Source of the DNA: CF-39 sp035651155
GTDB taxonomy: Bacteria; Chloroflexota; Limnocylindria; P2-11E
Reading direction: 5' to 3'
NCBI GenBank assembly: GCA_035651155.1
Contig: DASRGG010000011.1
Span: forward strand, 91,005 to 155,004
Length of the DNA: 64,000 nucleotides
The notes beneath the pieces are model-generated. The model had not been told where the DNA came from, did no database searches, and was given only the letters and a program-made list of their open reading frames with translations. The position numbers were made by a program, and so were the translations under genes. Below are positions 35,040 through 44,108 of this stretch, piece after piece. The stretch's first letter is position 1. The number at the start of each line of letters is the position of its first letter.

Positions 35040-36104
35040 ATGCGACTGAGACTCACGGTCCTAGGGACGGTCATGGCGGTCCTCGCCGCGGCGTGCGGCG
35101 GAGCGCCGGCGGCCACATCGGCGCCGGCATCGAGCCAGGCGGCCGCGACGACGGCGCCGACCGCGGCCGCGGCGACGAAGCGACCGTGCTGCACGAAGGT
35201 CATCGCGGGGTACAGCAACATCACCGCGGACAACTGGGTGCTCTGGTACGCGTTCGAGAAGGGGATCTTCAAGGAGAACGGGCTCGATGTGGACATGAAG
35301 TCCATCAGCGGCGGCGCGCAGACGAGCGCCGCTCTTCTGGCGAACCAGATCAACATCGGTCAGTTCGGCGGCTCGGAAGCGCTCTCGGCCACCGCGGCCG
35401 GCGCCGATCTCGTGGTGATCGGCGACATGGCACCGGTCTACCCGTACATCCTCTACGCGCAGAAATCGATCAAGACGGTCGCCGACCTCAAGGGCAAGAA
35501 GATCGGCGTATCCAACGTCGGTGGCTCGAGCGACATCGCGACGCGCGCCGCACTGAAGAAGGAAGGTCTGGACCCCGAGAAGGACGTCCAGATCGTGGCC
35601 GTCGGCTCGCACGCGAACCGGACGGCAGCGCTCCTCGCCGGCAGCATCGACGCCGGCGTCGACGACCCGCCCGAGGACGAGGAGCTCGTGAAGGCGGGCC
35701 TCAACGCGCTGATCGACCTCGCAGCCCTGAAGCTGCCAACGGCGAACACGGCGATCGTCGTCCAGCGTTCCTGGCTCGACGCGAACAAGGACGCCGCGCA
35801 GGCGTACATCGACTCCACCGTCATCGCCCGAGCGGCCATGCTGAAGGACAAGGCAGGCACCCTCGGGGTGCTCGACAAGTACTTCAAGAAGGCGCTCGGC
35901 GAGGCCGGCGTGCGCGCCTTCGACTTCTTCCTCGCGGGAAAGAACGCGGTGACGCCGCAGTACCCGTTCCCGGCGATCGAGCAGTTCGGCCCGGCCGTGG
36001 AGGAGCTGAGCCCGAAGAACCCGAAGATCAAGGACGTCGATCTGAAGAAGCTCATCGACGCGTCCTACGTAAAGAGCGCCCAGGACCGCAAGCTGGGCGG
36101 CTAG
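35040..36104 (+). CDS. NMT1/TauA-type solute-binding lipoprotein
   Basis: 354 residues. Lipobox LAAAC after a short hydrophobic signal, Ala/Thr linker, then an NMT1-like fold: IAGYSNITADNWVLWYAFEKGIFKENGLDVDMKSISGG, ADLKGKKIGVSNVGGSSDIATRAALKKEGLDPEKDV. Paralogue of the binding protein at 50007-51062. It delivers the ligand to the permease and ATPase encoded upstream. A strong hairpin terminator follows. Confidence 0.9.
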   Translation: MRLRLTVLGTVMAVLAAACGGAPAATSAPASSQAAATTAPTAAAATKRPCCTKVIAGYSNITADNWVLWYAFEKGIFKENGLDVDMKSISGGAQTSAALLANQINIGQFGGSEALSATAAGADLVVIGDMAPVYPYILYAQKSIKTVADLKGKKIGVSNVGGSSDIATRAALKKEGLDPEKDVQIVAVGSHANRTAALLAGSIDAGVDDPPEDEELVKAGLNALIDLAALKLPTANTAIVVQRSWLDANKDAAQAYIDSTVIARAAMLKDKAGTLGVLDKYFKKALGEAGVRAFDFFLAGKNAVTPQYPFPAIEQFGPAVEELSPKNPKIKDVDLKKLIDASYVKSAQDRKLGG

Positions 36105-36126
36105 CGCGCCCGCGCGCCGACCAGAG

Positions 36127-36161
36127 GTGGAGGAGGGCGATGCCCTCCTCCACTCGTTTCT
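36127..36161 (+). terminator. Intrinsic terminator after the ABC operon
   Basis: Perfect 12-bp stem GTGGAGGAGGGC / GCCCTCCTCCAC with a GAT loop (36127-36153) followed by TCGTTTCT. It closes the transporter operon and separates it from the cupin gene, which starts 23 bases later. Confidence 0.82.
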
Positions 36162-36183
36162 AGAAAGGCTGGATGATCGAGGG

Positions 36184-37317
36184 ATGAGCGAGACCGAGAC
36201 GACCGCGGAGCAGGCGAAGTTCCTGAGCGACCCCTACCGCGAGTGGGCGGAGCGCGAGGGCATCCCGATCCACGAGGACTTCGGCTTCGACCTGCTGGCG
36301 CTCGAGCTCGCGCCGTGGGCGCGGATGGAGGCGCGCGGCGCCTTCGCGCACTGCCTGGGCCGCGGCGACTTCGCGAACATGTACGTCTGCGAGCTCGCGC
36401 CCGGCGGGCGCACCGCGCCGCAACGCCATCTGTACGAAGAGGTCGTGTACGTGCTCTCGGGGCGCGGGAGCACCACCATCGACGCGCCCGAAGGAGAGCG
36501 TTCCTTCGAATGGCATGAAGGCAGCCTCTTCGCGCTGCCGCTGAACGCGCGCTACCGCCACTTCAACGGCAGCGGCCAGAGGCCGGCGCGCTTCGCCGCC
36601 GTCACCGATCTCCCGCTCGTGCTGAACCTCTTCCGCAACGAGTCGTTCATCTGGTCCAACGACACGGTGTTCCGCGAGCGCTTCGGCGATCCGCGCTACA
36701 ACAAGGGCGAAGGCACCTTCATCCCCAAGCAGCCCGGCCGGCACATGTGGGAGACCAACTTCGTTCCCGACCTGCGCACGCTCGAGCTGCAGACCTGGGA
36801 CAAGCGTGGCGGCGGCTCGCGCAACATCATGTTCGTCCTCGCGGACGGGACCATGCACGCGCATGTCTCGGAGATGCCCGTCGGCACGTACAAGAAGGGC
36901 CACCGTCACGGCGCGGATTTCCACGTCTTCACCGTGAAGGGCACCGGCTACAGCCTCTACTGGTACGACGGGGAGAAGGACTTCAAGCGGTTCGACTGGA
37001 AGCACGGCGCCGTCTTCACGCCGACCGACATGCTCTTCCATCAGCACTTCAACACGAGCGCCGAGCCCGCGCGCTATCTCGCGATCGCGTTCGGCGGGCT
37101 GCGCTACCCCACCCTCGGCGACAAGCGCAAGACCTTCGCCGGGATGGACGTGTCCGTGAAGGACGGCGGCCGCCAGATCGAGTACGAGGACGAGGACCCG
37201 CGGATCAGACGGATCTACGAAGAGGAGCTCCGCAGGAACGGCGTCGCATCGCGGATGGACGAAGTGTTCGCGGCCGCCGCGGCCCTACGCCACGGCGGCC
37301 GCGTCACGACGCCTTAG
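36184..37317 (+). CDS. Bicupin protein
   Basis: 377 residues with two cupin barrels. N-terminal barrel about 75-125: QRHLYEEVVYVLSGRGSTTI with His and Glu ligands and RYRHFN. C-terminal barrel about 235-300: KGHRHGADFHVFTVKGTGYSLYWY and LFHQHFN. These patterns suit a metal-dependent dioxygenase or isomerase; the substrate is unknown. The ATG at 36184 overlaps a four-codon frame (36172-36186), a possible leader. It ends on the same bases as the convergent bicupin gene (4-base overlap). Transcription may depend on read-through of the terminator, since no operator copy precedes it. Confidence 0.75.
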   Translation: MSETETTAEQAKFLSDPYREWAEREGIPIHEDFGFDLLALELAPWARMEARGAFAHCLGRGDFANMYVCELAPGGRTAPQRHLYEEVVYVLSGRGSTTIDAPEGERSFEWHEGSLFALPLNARYRHFNGSGQRPARFAAVTDLPLVLNLFRNESFIWSNDTVFRERFGDPRYNKGEGTFIPKQPGRHMWETNFVPDLRTLELQTWDKRGGGSRNIMFVLADGTMHAHVSEMPVGTYKKGHRHGADFHVFTVKGTGYSLYWYDGEKDFKRFDWKHGAVFTPTDMLFHQHFNTSAEPARYLAIAFGGLRYPTLGDKRKTFAGMDVSVKDGGRQIEYEDEDPRIRRIYEEELRRNGVASRMDEVFAAAAALRHGGRVTTP

Positions 37318-38351
37318 TCGGCGGCGACGGCCTGCGTGCCGGTGCGTCCCGCGCGCTCGGGCGCGTCCTCGAAGAACACGACGTTGTCGTAGCCGATGAA
37401 CTTGAAGACGCGGTTCTGCGCCACGAGGAAGACGAGCGGAGTCCTCCCGGTGTTCACGATCTGGTGCACGGTGTTCGTCGGAACGTAGACGACGTCACCG
37501 GTGTTGAAGTCCCATGTCGTCGGCTCCTTCGGGATCCGCGCGTAGTACTTGTCGTCGATGTCGGCTTCCACGTCCCACTGGAGGCTCCGGCCGGCGCCCG
37601 AGATGACGTAGACCATCTCGTCGGACATGTGCCAGTGCTTCCCGCTCCGGCCGCCGGCCGGGACCTCCTGCTGGTACAGGTCGAGGCTGTGGGTGCGCGC
37701 GTCGGTGCGCTCCTTCGAGAGGATCACACGCACCTTTCCGTCCCGCGTGGTCTCCCAGCGCGTGTCGGCGGGCGTGATGACCTTCTTCTTGCTCTCCCAG
37801 CCGGGTGTCCAGAGCCGCGACCAGTCCTCGCGCGGTCCGAACTTCGACTCGTCGGCGAACGCCGCGGAGCGGCCCTGCTGCCACATGCCCAGGAGCATCC
37901 AGGTGGTCTTCGCCTTGAGGACGAGCGCCAGCGCGCGCTCCGTGGCCGAGAGGTTGTGGTGCTTGTGCTTGCTGTCGGTGTGGACGATGACGAGGTCGTC
38001 CTTCTTCCACTCGTAGCGCTTGCCGTCGTGGATCTCGTAGCCGGCGCCATCGAGGATGTAGAAGTGGGCCTCGTTCTGGTGGCCGTGCCCGTGGTTCTCG
38101 CCGCCCGGCTTCAGCTCCACGAAGTGGACCTGGAGCGACTGGCTCAAGAACGGCTCGTCGCCGGGCCCGACCATCCACCAGGTCCGCGACTTGCCCTCGT
38201 CGGAGTCGCCAGAGTGCCCGACGCTTCCGTCGTCGACCACCGTGCCGGCCCGGCGCACGCGGTCCACCCTGCGCTGCTTGTCCCGGAAGTCCTTCAGTCC
38301 GTAGGTCTCTGAGCCAAAGCCGCGCAGGAACGTGCGCTGGTCCTCACCCAC
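37314..38351 (-). CDS. Bicupin dioxygenase-like protein
   Basis: 345 residues from the GTG at 38351, with GGAGG five bases upstream. First barrel: NHGHGHQNEAHFYILDGAGYEI and SKHKHHN; second barrel: GKHWHMSDEMVYVISGAGRSL and TNTVHQIVN, each with a His/His/Glu/His iron-site pattern. The two-barrel layout resembles gentisate/1-hydroxy-2-naphthoate 1,2-dioxygenases that cleave aromatic rings. It is last in a gntR-ubiX-MFS-cupin gene run but also has its own operator (D) 32 bases upstream, inside the MFS gene. Confidence 0.78.
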   Translation of the reverse strand: MGEDQRTFLRGFGSETYGLKDFRDKQRRVDRVRRAGTVVDDGSVGHSGDSDEGKSRTWWMVGPGDEPFLSQSLQVHFVELKPGGENHGHGHQNEAHFYILDGAGYEIHDGKRYEWKKDDLVIVHTDSKHKHHNLSATERALALVLKAKTTWMLLGMWQQGRSAAFADESKFGPREDWSRLWTPGWESKKKVITPADTRWETTRDGKVRVILSKERTDARTHSLDLYQQEVPAGGRSGKHWHMSDEMVYVISGAGRSLQWDVEADIDDKYYARIPKEPTTWDFNTGDVVYVPTNTVHQIVNTGRTPLVFLVAQNRVFKFIGYDNVVFFEDAPERAGRTGTQAVAAD

Positions 38352-39597
38352 TGTGGCCTCCTTCGGCGATCGGTCTTGGTCCAATGGTATGACGTTTCGC
38401 CAGTCCGGCGGCCTGGCGCGTGGCGGGGGTCGCGAGGGCGACGATCAGGAAGGCGGCGAGGCTGCCGCCGGCGACGATCTGGAACATCGGCCCGATGCCG
38501 AACGCGGTCGCGATCGCGCCGCCGACGCTCGGTCCGATGATGCTCCCGATGTCGAGACCGGCGTTGTAGACGCCCGACGCGAGGCCGACGTCGCGGCCCT
38601 CCTGGCGGAGCTCGGCGATCGTCGCGGCGCTCGTCGCGCGCAGCATCCCGCGCGTCAGGCCCATGATCACGAAGATCGGGAAGAGCGCGAACAGCGAGCT
38701 CGAGAACGGGATCGCGATGGCCGCGAGCGCGGAGGCGATGACCGCGACGAGCGTGACGCGTCGGTAGTCCATCGACCGCAGCAGCACCGCGATGCCGAAG
38801 CGGATGAAGATCGCGGCGCCGCTCTTGATCGCGCGCAGCAGGCCCACCAGAGCGAGCGATATGCCGACGCCCGGCGCGAAGACAGGGAAGAACGTGTCCT
38901 GGCTGTCCTGGACCAGGTTCAGATAGAGCACGATGACGACGGCGAGCCAGACGCGGCTGTCGAGGCGCGCCCCCGACGCGAGCAGACCGCGCAGCCCGCT
39001 GCCGCGATCGAAGACGTGCGCGCCGCCCTCCAGCGGCGGCAGCGCCATGACCGCGACCGCGGCGATGAACGGCATGACGCCGACGAGTCCGAGCGTCGCC
39101 GGCATGCCGATCCGCTCCGCGAACGTCCCGCCGATGAGCGACCCCAGCGCGTAGCCGGTCGAGACCGCCGCAGTGTACCAGGCCATGGACGCGCCCACGG
39201 AGCGCTTCCCGGTCACGTCGATCGCGAGCGCGAGGCCGAGCGTGCCGAGCGTGCCGAACGCGAAGCCCTGGAGCGCCGACAGGCCCGCGACGACGAGGCC
39301 CTGGCCATTCGCGAACGCGAAGCCGATCGTCGAGACGCCGAACGCGACGAGCGCCAGCGCGTACTGCCGCTTCGCGCGATGCGATCGGTAGGCGACGCCC
39401 GCGGGCACGCGCGACACCAGCTGCAGCACCGCGATGAGCGACGTGAGGAAGCCGATGATCGAGAGCGGGTAGCCGTACCCGGCGAGGTACGGCGGATAGA
39501 TGATCTCCACGGTGCCCTTCGCCGTCGTGATCGACGCCGCGACGGCGAGCATGAGGAGATAGGAGCCGCGAGGGCTCCGGAGGACGAACGAGCTCAC
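38344..39597 (-). CDS. MFS transporter
   Basis: 417 residues from the GTG at 39597, about 12 membrane helices. MFS loop motif SRVPAGVAYRSHRAKRQ between helices 2 and 3. It overlaps ubiX by GTGA and the cupin gene by 8 bases. Likely uptake or efflux of an organic acid in the catabolic cluster. Operator D lies in its last codons. Confidence 0.85.
   Translation of the reverse strand: MSSFVLRSPRGSYLLMLAVAASITTAKGTVEIIYPPYLAGYGYPLSIIGFLTSLIAVLQLVSRVPAGVAYRSHRAKRQYALALVAFGVSTIGFAFANGQGLVVAGLSALQGFAFGTLGTLGLALAIDVTGKRSVGASMAWYTAAVSTGYALGSLIGGTFAERIGMPATLGLVGVMPFIAAVAVMALPPLEGGAHVFDRGSGLRGLLASGARLDSRVWLAVVIVLYLNLVQDSQDTFFPVFAPGVGISLALVGLLRAIKSGAAIFIRFGIAVLLRSMDYRRVTLVAVIASALAAIAIPFSSSLFALFPIFVIMGLTRGMLRATSAATIAELRQEGRDVGLASGVYNAGLDIGSIIGPSVGGAIATAFGIGPMFQIVAGGSLAAFLIVALATPATRQAAGLAKRHTIGPRPIAEGGHSG
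38383..38397 (-). promoter_or_regulatory. GntR-type operator D
   Basis: AATGGT-ATG-ACGTTT: perfect left arm, degenerate right arm. It lies inside the 3' end of the MFS gene, 32 bp upstream of the bicupin GTG, suggesting an internal promoter for the cupin. Confidence 0.55.
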
Positions 39598-40187
39598 GTC
39601 GCGCGGGACGAGGTGGCGATGCCGCTCCATCGCTCGAACAGCGCGTGCTCCACTCCGAGCTGGTCGAGCGCCTTGCCGACGCTGTGGTCGACGAGATCCA
39701 TGAGCGTCTTCGGCCGCTGGTAGAACCCGGGCACCGGCGGCAGGATGACCGCGCCGGCGAGGGTGAGCTCGTGCATGAGCCGCAGGTGGTTCGCGTTCAG
39801 CGGGGTCTCGCGGACCATGAGCACGAGCCTGCGGCGCTCCTTGAGGTGCACGTCGGCCGCGCGCACGATGAGGTTGTCGTTCAGCGCGCCCGCGACCCCG
39901 GCCATCGTGCGGATGCTGCACGGCGCCACGAGCATCGCCTGGGTCTGGAACGACCCGCTCGCGATCGTGGCGGCGAGGTCCTTCTCGTCGTGGACCACGT
40001 CGGCGAGCTTCAGCACGTCCTCGACGGAACGGTCCGTCTCGTAGGCGATCGTCGCCTTCGCGCCCGCGGACACGATGACGTGGAGCTCGATCGAGCGATC
40101 CGCGCGGATCGCCTCGAGCGCGCGGATCCCGTAGATCGCGCCCGAGGCCCCCGAGATCGCGACGACGATCCGGCGGGGCGCGCTCAC
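39594..40187 (-). CDS. ubiX: Flavin prenyltransferase UbiX
   Basis: 197 residues. UbiX/Pad1 blocks: IVVAISGASGAIYGIRALEAI, SAGAKATIAYET, GSFQTQAMLVAPCSIRTMAGVAGALNDNLIVRAADV, LKERRRLVLMVRETPLNANHLRLMHELTLAGAVILPPVPGFYQRPKT. It joins a dimethylallyl group to FMN to make prenyl-FMN, the cofactor of UbiD enzymes; two UbiD genes lie in this window. It follows gntR by 25 bases and overlaps the MFS gene. Confidence 0.96.
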   Translation of the reverse strand: MSAPRRIVVAISGASGAIYGIRALEAIRADRSIELHVIVSAGAKATIAYETDRSVEDVLKLADVVHDEKDLAATIASGSFQTQAMLVAPCSIRTMAGVAGALNDNLIVRAADVHLKERRRLVLMVRETPLNANHLRLMHELTLAGAVILPPVPGFYQRPKTLMDLVDHSVGKALDQLGVEHALFERWSGIATSSRAT

Positions 40188-40212
40188 CTGCGGCGCCGCG
40201 CGACGCGAGCCA

Positions 40213-40971
40213 CTACTTGGCGCGGCGGACGAGGCGCGGCGCCGTGGGCGTGGGGGCGGCCGCGCCGTCGGAGCGCGTCGCGAGGCTGCGCCGCAGACGC
40301 TTCTCGAAGTCGGCCAGGTGATTCAGCATGATGTCGCGCGCGCCATCCGGGTCGTGCCGGCGCACCGCCTCGACGATCTCCTCGTGCGCCTTCTGCGTCA
40401 TGCGGCCTGACTTGTCGTCGCGGAGGTCGCGGATCGACGGCACCAGCAGCTGGCGGTAGGCCTCGACGGTCGCCTCGAGGACCTCGTTGCGCGCGGCCCG
40501 CGCGAGTACGACGTGGAAGTCCATGCTCGCGTCGGCATGCGTGATCGGCTCGCGCAGCAGCGGCCGCGCCGACTCCACGCTCTGCTGCAGGCGGCTCACC
40601 GCGCCGGCATCGGCGCGCTGCGCCGCGAGCGATGCCGTCGCGGCCTCGACGATGGTGCGAGCCTCGGCCAGCTCGGACAGGGTCATGCGCTTCAGGCGGA
40701 TCATCGTCGAGATCGATTCGGCGACCCGGTCGGTGTTCGCGTCGGCCACGAACGCGCCGCCCATCGCGCCGACCTTCACGCGGATGAGGCCGCGCGCCTC
40801 GAGGACGCGGAGCGCGTCGCGGACGGTGATGCGCGAAACGCCGAACTGCTCGGCGAGCTCGCGCTCCGATTGGAGCCGATCGCCCGCGTGCAGCTCGCCG
40901 CCGAATACCGCGCGCTCGATCTGCGAGACGATCTCCCCGCTCGCTCGCGATTGCCGTACGGGGGTGAACAC
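40213..40971 (-). CDS. GntR-family regulator, FadR subfamily
   Basis: About 252 residues from the GTG at 40971 (or 260 from the GTG at 40995). N-terminal winged helix IERAVFGGELHAGDRLQSERELAEQFGVSRITVRDALRVLEARGLIRV; C-terminal FCD helical domain with His ligands (ASMDFHVVLARAARNEV, KAHEEIVEAVRRHD) that in this subfamily bind a metal and an organic acid. It heads the ubiX operon. It is the obvious candidate to bind the six AATGGTATNACCATT-like sites, which fit the FadR-type half-site spacing. Its start overlaps that of the divergent MFS gene. Confidence 0.92.
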   Translation of the reverse strand: MFTPVRQSRASGEIVSQIERAVFGGELHAGDRLQSERELAEQFGVSRITVRDALRVLEARGLIRVKVGAMGGAFVADANTDRVAESISTMIRLKRMTLSELAEARTIVEAATASLAAQRADAGAVSRLQQSVESARPLLREPITHADASMDFHVVLARAARNEVLEATVEAYRQLLVPSIRDLRDDKSGRMTQKAHEEIVEAVRRHDPDGARDIMLNHLADFEKRLRRSLATRSDGAAAPTPTAPRLVRRAK

Positions 40972-42259
40972 GACGAGAATCGTACCCCTGGCCACTCTCT
41001 TCCCCGGGCTGAGCCCGCTCCGGCACCGCAACGCGCTCCTCTATTTCTCCGGGCTCACGGTCTCGCAGTGCGGCGACTGGATGGAGACGACGACCACGTC
41101 GTGGCTGCTCTACCAGATCACCGGCGATCCGGCGCTCCTCGGTCTCGGCGGGGCGATCCGCGCGGCGGCGATCATCCTCTTCGGCCTCATCGGCGGCGCC
41201 GTCGCCGACCGCACCGATCGCCGGCGGCTGCTCCTCATCACGCAATGCGGGTTCGCGACGACGTCGCTGGTGCTCGGCCTGCTGGTCCTGGATGGCCGCC
41301 TCAGCTTCTGGCACATCTACGCGTTCGCGGCGGCGAACGGCGCGCTCGAGTCGATCGATTCGCCCGCGCGCCGCGCGATCTTCCCGATGCTCGTCCATCG
41401 CTCCGAGATGCAGAGCGCCGTCGTGCTGAATTCGACGGTCTTCCGGCTGGCGCGGCTCGTCGGGCCCGCGATCGCCGGCGTGAGCATCGCGCTGTACGGA
41501 CCGGCGGTCTCGTACTTCGTGAACGTCGTGAGCTACGTCGCGATCCTCGGCGCGCTGCTCTTCATGCGCGTCCCCACGATGCCCGAGCGCCGGACCGCGC
41601 CGCTCATGCGCGAGGTCGTCGACGGCCTCCGCTACACGCTGCGCCGCCCGCTGCTGCGCGCCGTGCTCGTGATGGAGTCCACGCACAGCCTCTTCGGCGT
41701 GAACACCGCGCTCATCACGATCCTCGCCTCGGACGTCCTCCACAGCGGTCCGCAGGGTCTGGGTCTGCTGCTCTCGGCGCAGGCGCTCGGCGCGCTCATC
41801 GGGACGATGGGCCTCGTCATGATCGGCGACATGGAGCGCAAGGGCCGCGCGATGATGATCTCGGGCGTCGCGTACTGCGTCGCGCTCGCGCTCCTGTCTT
41901 TCGCGCGGCGCTTCGAGGTGGCGGCGCTCCTGCTCGTGCTCACCACGGTGGCCGATGCGTTCTGGACCGCCATGCGCAACACCATGTTCCAGCTCCACAC
42001 CGACGACGCCTATCGCGGCCGGAGCATGTCCACGCTGCTGCTCGCCGGCCGCGGCTTCACGCAGGCGGCACAGCTCGAGACCGGCATCGCGGTGTCGATC
42101 GCGGGACTCCCGTTCGCGATCCTCTCGGGCGCCGCGGTGATCGCGCTCGCGATGGGCGCGGTGAACGCGCGCACCGCGGAGGTCCGCTCGTTCCGCGGGA
42201 TCCCAGACGCCGTCCCAGCGTCCGCGGCGACCGAGCTCGGCGGCGGCGGCGAGGGGTAG
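40964..42259 (+). CDS. MFS transporter, EntS-like
   Basis: About 431 residues from the GTG at 40964; about 11-12 membrane helices. It has the pattern FPGLSPLRHRNALLYFSGLTVSQCGDWM and GGAVADRTDRRRLLL, typical of the MFS_3/EntS group of exporters. The start overlaps the divergent gntR start by 8 bases, so one promoter must lie inside the other gene. No GntR-type operator is seen here. Confidence 0.82.
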   Translation: MNTTRIVPLATLFPGLSPLRHRNALLYFSGLTVSQCGDWMETTTTSWLLYQITGDPALLGLGGAIRAAAIILFGLIGGAVADRTDRRRLLLITQCGFATTSLVLGLLVLDGRLSFWHIYAFAAANGALESIDSPARRAIFPMLVHRSEMQSAVVLNSTVFRLARLVGPAIAGVSIALYGPAVSYFVNVVSYVAILGALLFMRVPTMPERRTAPLMREVVDGLRYTLRRPLLRAVLVMESTHSLFGVNTALITILASDVLHSGPQGLGLLLSAQALGALIGTMGLVMIGDMERKGRAMMISGVAYCVALALLSFARRFEVAALLLVLTTVADAFWTAMRNTMFQLHTDDAYRGRSMSTLLLAGRGFTQAAQLETGIAVSIAGLPFAILSGAAVIALAMGAVNARTAEVRSFRGIPDAVPASAATELGGGGEG

Positions 42260-42268
42260 CGCCGGAGC

Positions 42269-43123
42269 TCAGGCGACGAGCCGCTCGAGGGCACGTCGCG
42301 TCCAGACCGTCGCCATGTCGCGCTTGAACGCGGCGCTCCCGCGCACGCCATCGAGCGGGTCGACCTCGTCGCGTACGAGCTCGGCGGCGTCGCGCAAGAG
42401 GGCCGGCGCCGGCCGCGCCCCGATCAGGGCGCGCTCGACCGCGCGCGCGCGTATCGGTACCGGGGCGGCGCCGCCCAGCGCCACGCGCGCGGAGGCCACG
42501 CGCCCGTCGCCATCGAGCCGGACCGCGGCCGCGACGGAGACCGTCGCGTAATCGTCGAGCGATGCCGGCAGGAACTTGACGTAGGTCGCGCGCGTGCCCG
42601 CCACGACCGGCGGGACGCTCACACCGAGGATCAGCTCGCCGTCGGCGAGCGACGTCGTGAGGTGGTCGACGAAGAGACGCTCGACGGGCACGTCGCGACG
42701 CGCGCCATCCGGTCCCGCCACGCGCGCGATCGCGTCGAGGGCGATGAGCATCGGCGGCGGGTCCTGCGCCGGGTCGGCGTGCGCGAGGTTCCCGCCGACC
42801 GTCGCCTGATGACGGATGCGGACGGTCGCGATGCGCGCGAACGCCTCGGCGAGCGCCGGATGGTGGGACCGCACCGCTTCCGACCGCTCGACCTCCCGAT
42901 GTGTGGCGAGCGCCCCGCTCCAGAGAGCGTCGCCCTCGAGCCGGATCCCGCGCAGCTCCTCGCAACGCCGAAGGCCGACGACATGGCCGGGGCGGATGAG
43001 CCCCTGCCGGTAGAGGATCGCGAACGCGGCGCCGCCCGCGAGCGCGACGGCGTCGCCGCCGTGGCCGCGCAGCAGGTGCGTGGCCTCGTCGACCGTCGCG
43101 GGCTCGTGGTAGTCGAAGGTCAC
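42269..43123 (-). CDS. Xanthine dehydrogenase-family FAD subunit (CoxM-like)
   Basis: 284 residues from the GTG at 43123. FAD sites AGGAAFAILYRQG, HQATVGGNLAHADPAQD and a CO-dehydrogenase-flavoprotein C-terminal domain. It overlaps the coxS-like gene by GTGA. The molybdenum subunit gene that should complete this enzyme is not adjacent; the only large subunit in the window lies 13 kb away in a complete coxSMGL set. Confidence 0.88.
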   Translation of the reverse strand: MTFDYHEPATVDEATHLLRGHGGDAVALAGGAAFAILYRQGLIRPGHVVGLRRCEELRGIRLEGDALWSGALATHREVERSEAVRSHHPALAEAFARIATVRIRHQATVGGNLAHADPAQDPPPMLIALDAIARVAGPDGARRDVPVERLFVDHLTTSLADGELILGVSVPPVVAGTRATYVKFLPASLDDYATVSVAAAVRLDGDGRVASARVALGGAAPVPIRARAVERALIGARPAPALLRDAAELVRDEVDPLDGVRGSAAFKRDMATVWTRRALERLVA

Positions 43124-43590
43124 GACGAGCCGCGGCTCACCGCGAGGATCGCGTTCGTGATGCCCTCGTAGCCGGTGCAGCGGCAGAGGTTCCCCATCAT
43201 CCAGCCGTCCACATCGGCGCGCGACGCGCGTGGGTTCTCGCGCAGGAGCGCGCTCGCGGCGACGATCTGGCCGGGCGTGCAGATCCCGCACTGGAATCCG
43301 CCGCGCGCGATGAACGCGTCCTGCAGCGGACTGAGCGCATCGCCCGACGCGAGGCCCTCGATGGTCTCGATGACGGCGCCGTCGACGAGGACGACGGGCA
43401 TGAGGCACGACGACACCAGCGCGCCATCCACGATGACGGAGCACGCACCGCACACGCCGATGCCGCACGACTCCTTCGTGCCCGTGAGGTCGAGGTCGTC
43501 CCGGAGCAGGTCGATGAGGAACCGCTCGACGGGGACGTCGCGCTCGATCGCCACGCCGTTCACGGTCACCCGGATCGGCCGCGTCCTCAT
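43120..43590 (-). CDS. [2Fe-2S] subunit (CoxS-like)
   Basis: 156 residues. Plant-type cluster CGIGVCGACSVIVDG and second cluster FQCGICTPGQIVAA ... MGNLCRCTGYEGI. It passes electrons from the Mo centre to FAD in molybdenum hydroxylases. It forms an orphan S-M pair with the next gene, without a large subunit. Confidence 0.9.
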   Translation of the reverse strand: MRTRPIRVTVNGVAIERDVPVERFLIDLLRDDLDLTGTKESCGIGVCGACSVIVDGALVSSCLMPVVLVDGAVIETIEGLASGDALSPLQDAFIARGGFQCGICTPGQIVAASALLRENPRASRADVDGWMMGNLCRCTGYEGITNAILAVSRGSS

Positions 43591-43618
43591 GCCGCCTCCC
43601 GCGCTGCGCGTCGAGACA

Positions 43619-43705
43619 TCAGCGCGGCCGCGTCACGACGTCGCCGAGCGCGGCACGCTTCTCGTGTTTGACGACGTCGAGCGCGCGCTGGAGCGCCGGG
43701 CGGGG
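43619..43705 (-). pseudogene. C-terminal relic of a ThDP-dependent enzyme
   Basis: The stretch ending at the TGA at 43619 reads PALQRALDVVKHEKRAALGDVVTRPR, which matches the end of acetolactate-synthase-like ThDP enzymes (compare AAAYVKERRMPALVDTLVRRR in the intact gene at 51143-52849). Upstream sequence has no ThDP-enzyme similarity. Only the last ~26 codons remain. Confidence 0.55.
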
Positions 43706-44108
43706 CGCCGGACAGCACCGGCACGCGAGAAGATCGCAATCTGGAATGATCGTTCCATGAAGTGGCGAGCATCTGCTCGTGACCGCTGACCCGTCACGCC
43801 GGCGGACCTCTCCCGCCTCCGCCTCGAATACCCGACTCACCGGCGCGTGCCCACGACCACGGGCGTTCCGCGCCGCAGTCACGCTGCGCGGCGATCGGTA
43901 CTACGAGGGCGCGACGTCGTCGGAGAGGCCCGAAGTCGCTCCAGGCCTTCGGCGTCGCCGATCGCGCGGATCACATCGGCTCGCGGAGACGCGCGACGGC
44001 CGCCTGTACTCGCGCGCCGCGCGAACGATCGGCCGCTCGACGTCGCGTACTTCAACGCGGCTGCAGGTCGTCGCGTACGGGCCGGCGAGCTGACGCCGGT
44101 CGCGCGGG
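43706..44108. other. Non-coding, probably decayed DNA
   Basis: No supported gene in about 400 bases. It contains an imperfect inverted repeat GGAATGATCGTTCC at 43743-43756. Codon structure is absent in all frames, which fits erosion of the gene whose C-terminal relic lies beside it. Confidence 0.4.

Noticed and set aside
43743..43756. GGAATGATCGTTCC as an operator
   Set aside because: Imperfect, unique in the window and placed in decayed DNA with no promoter or gene beside it.
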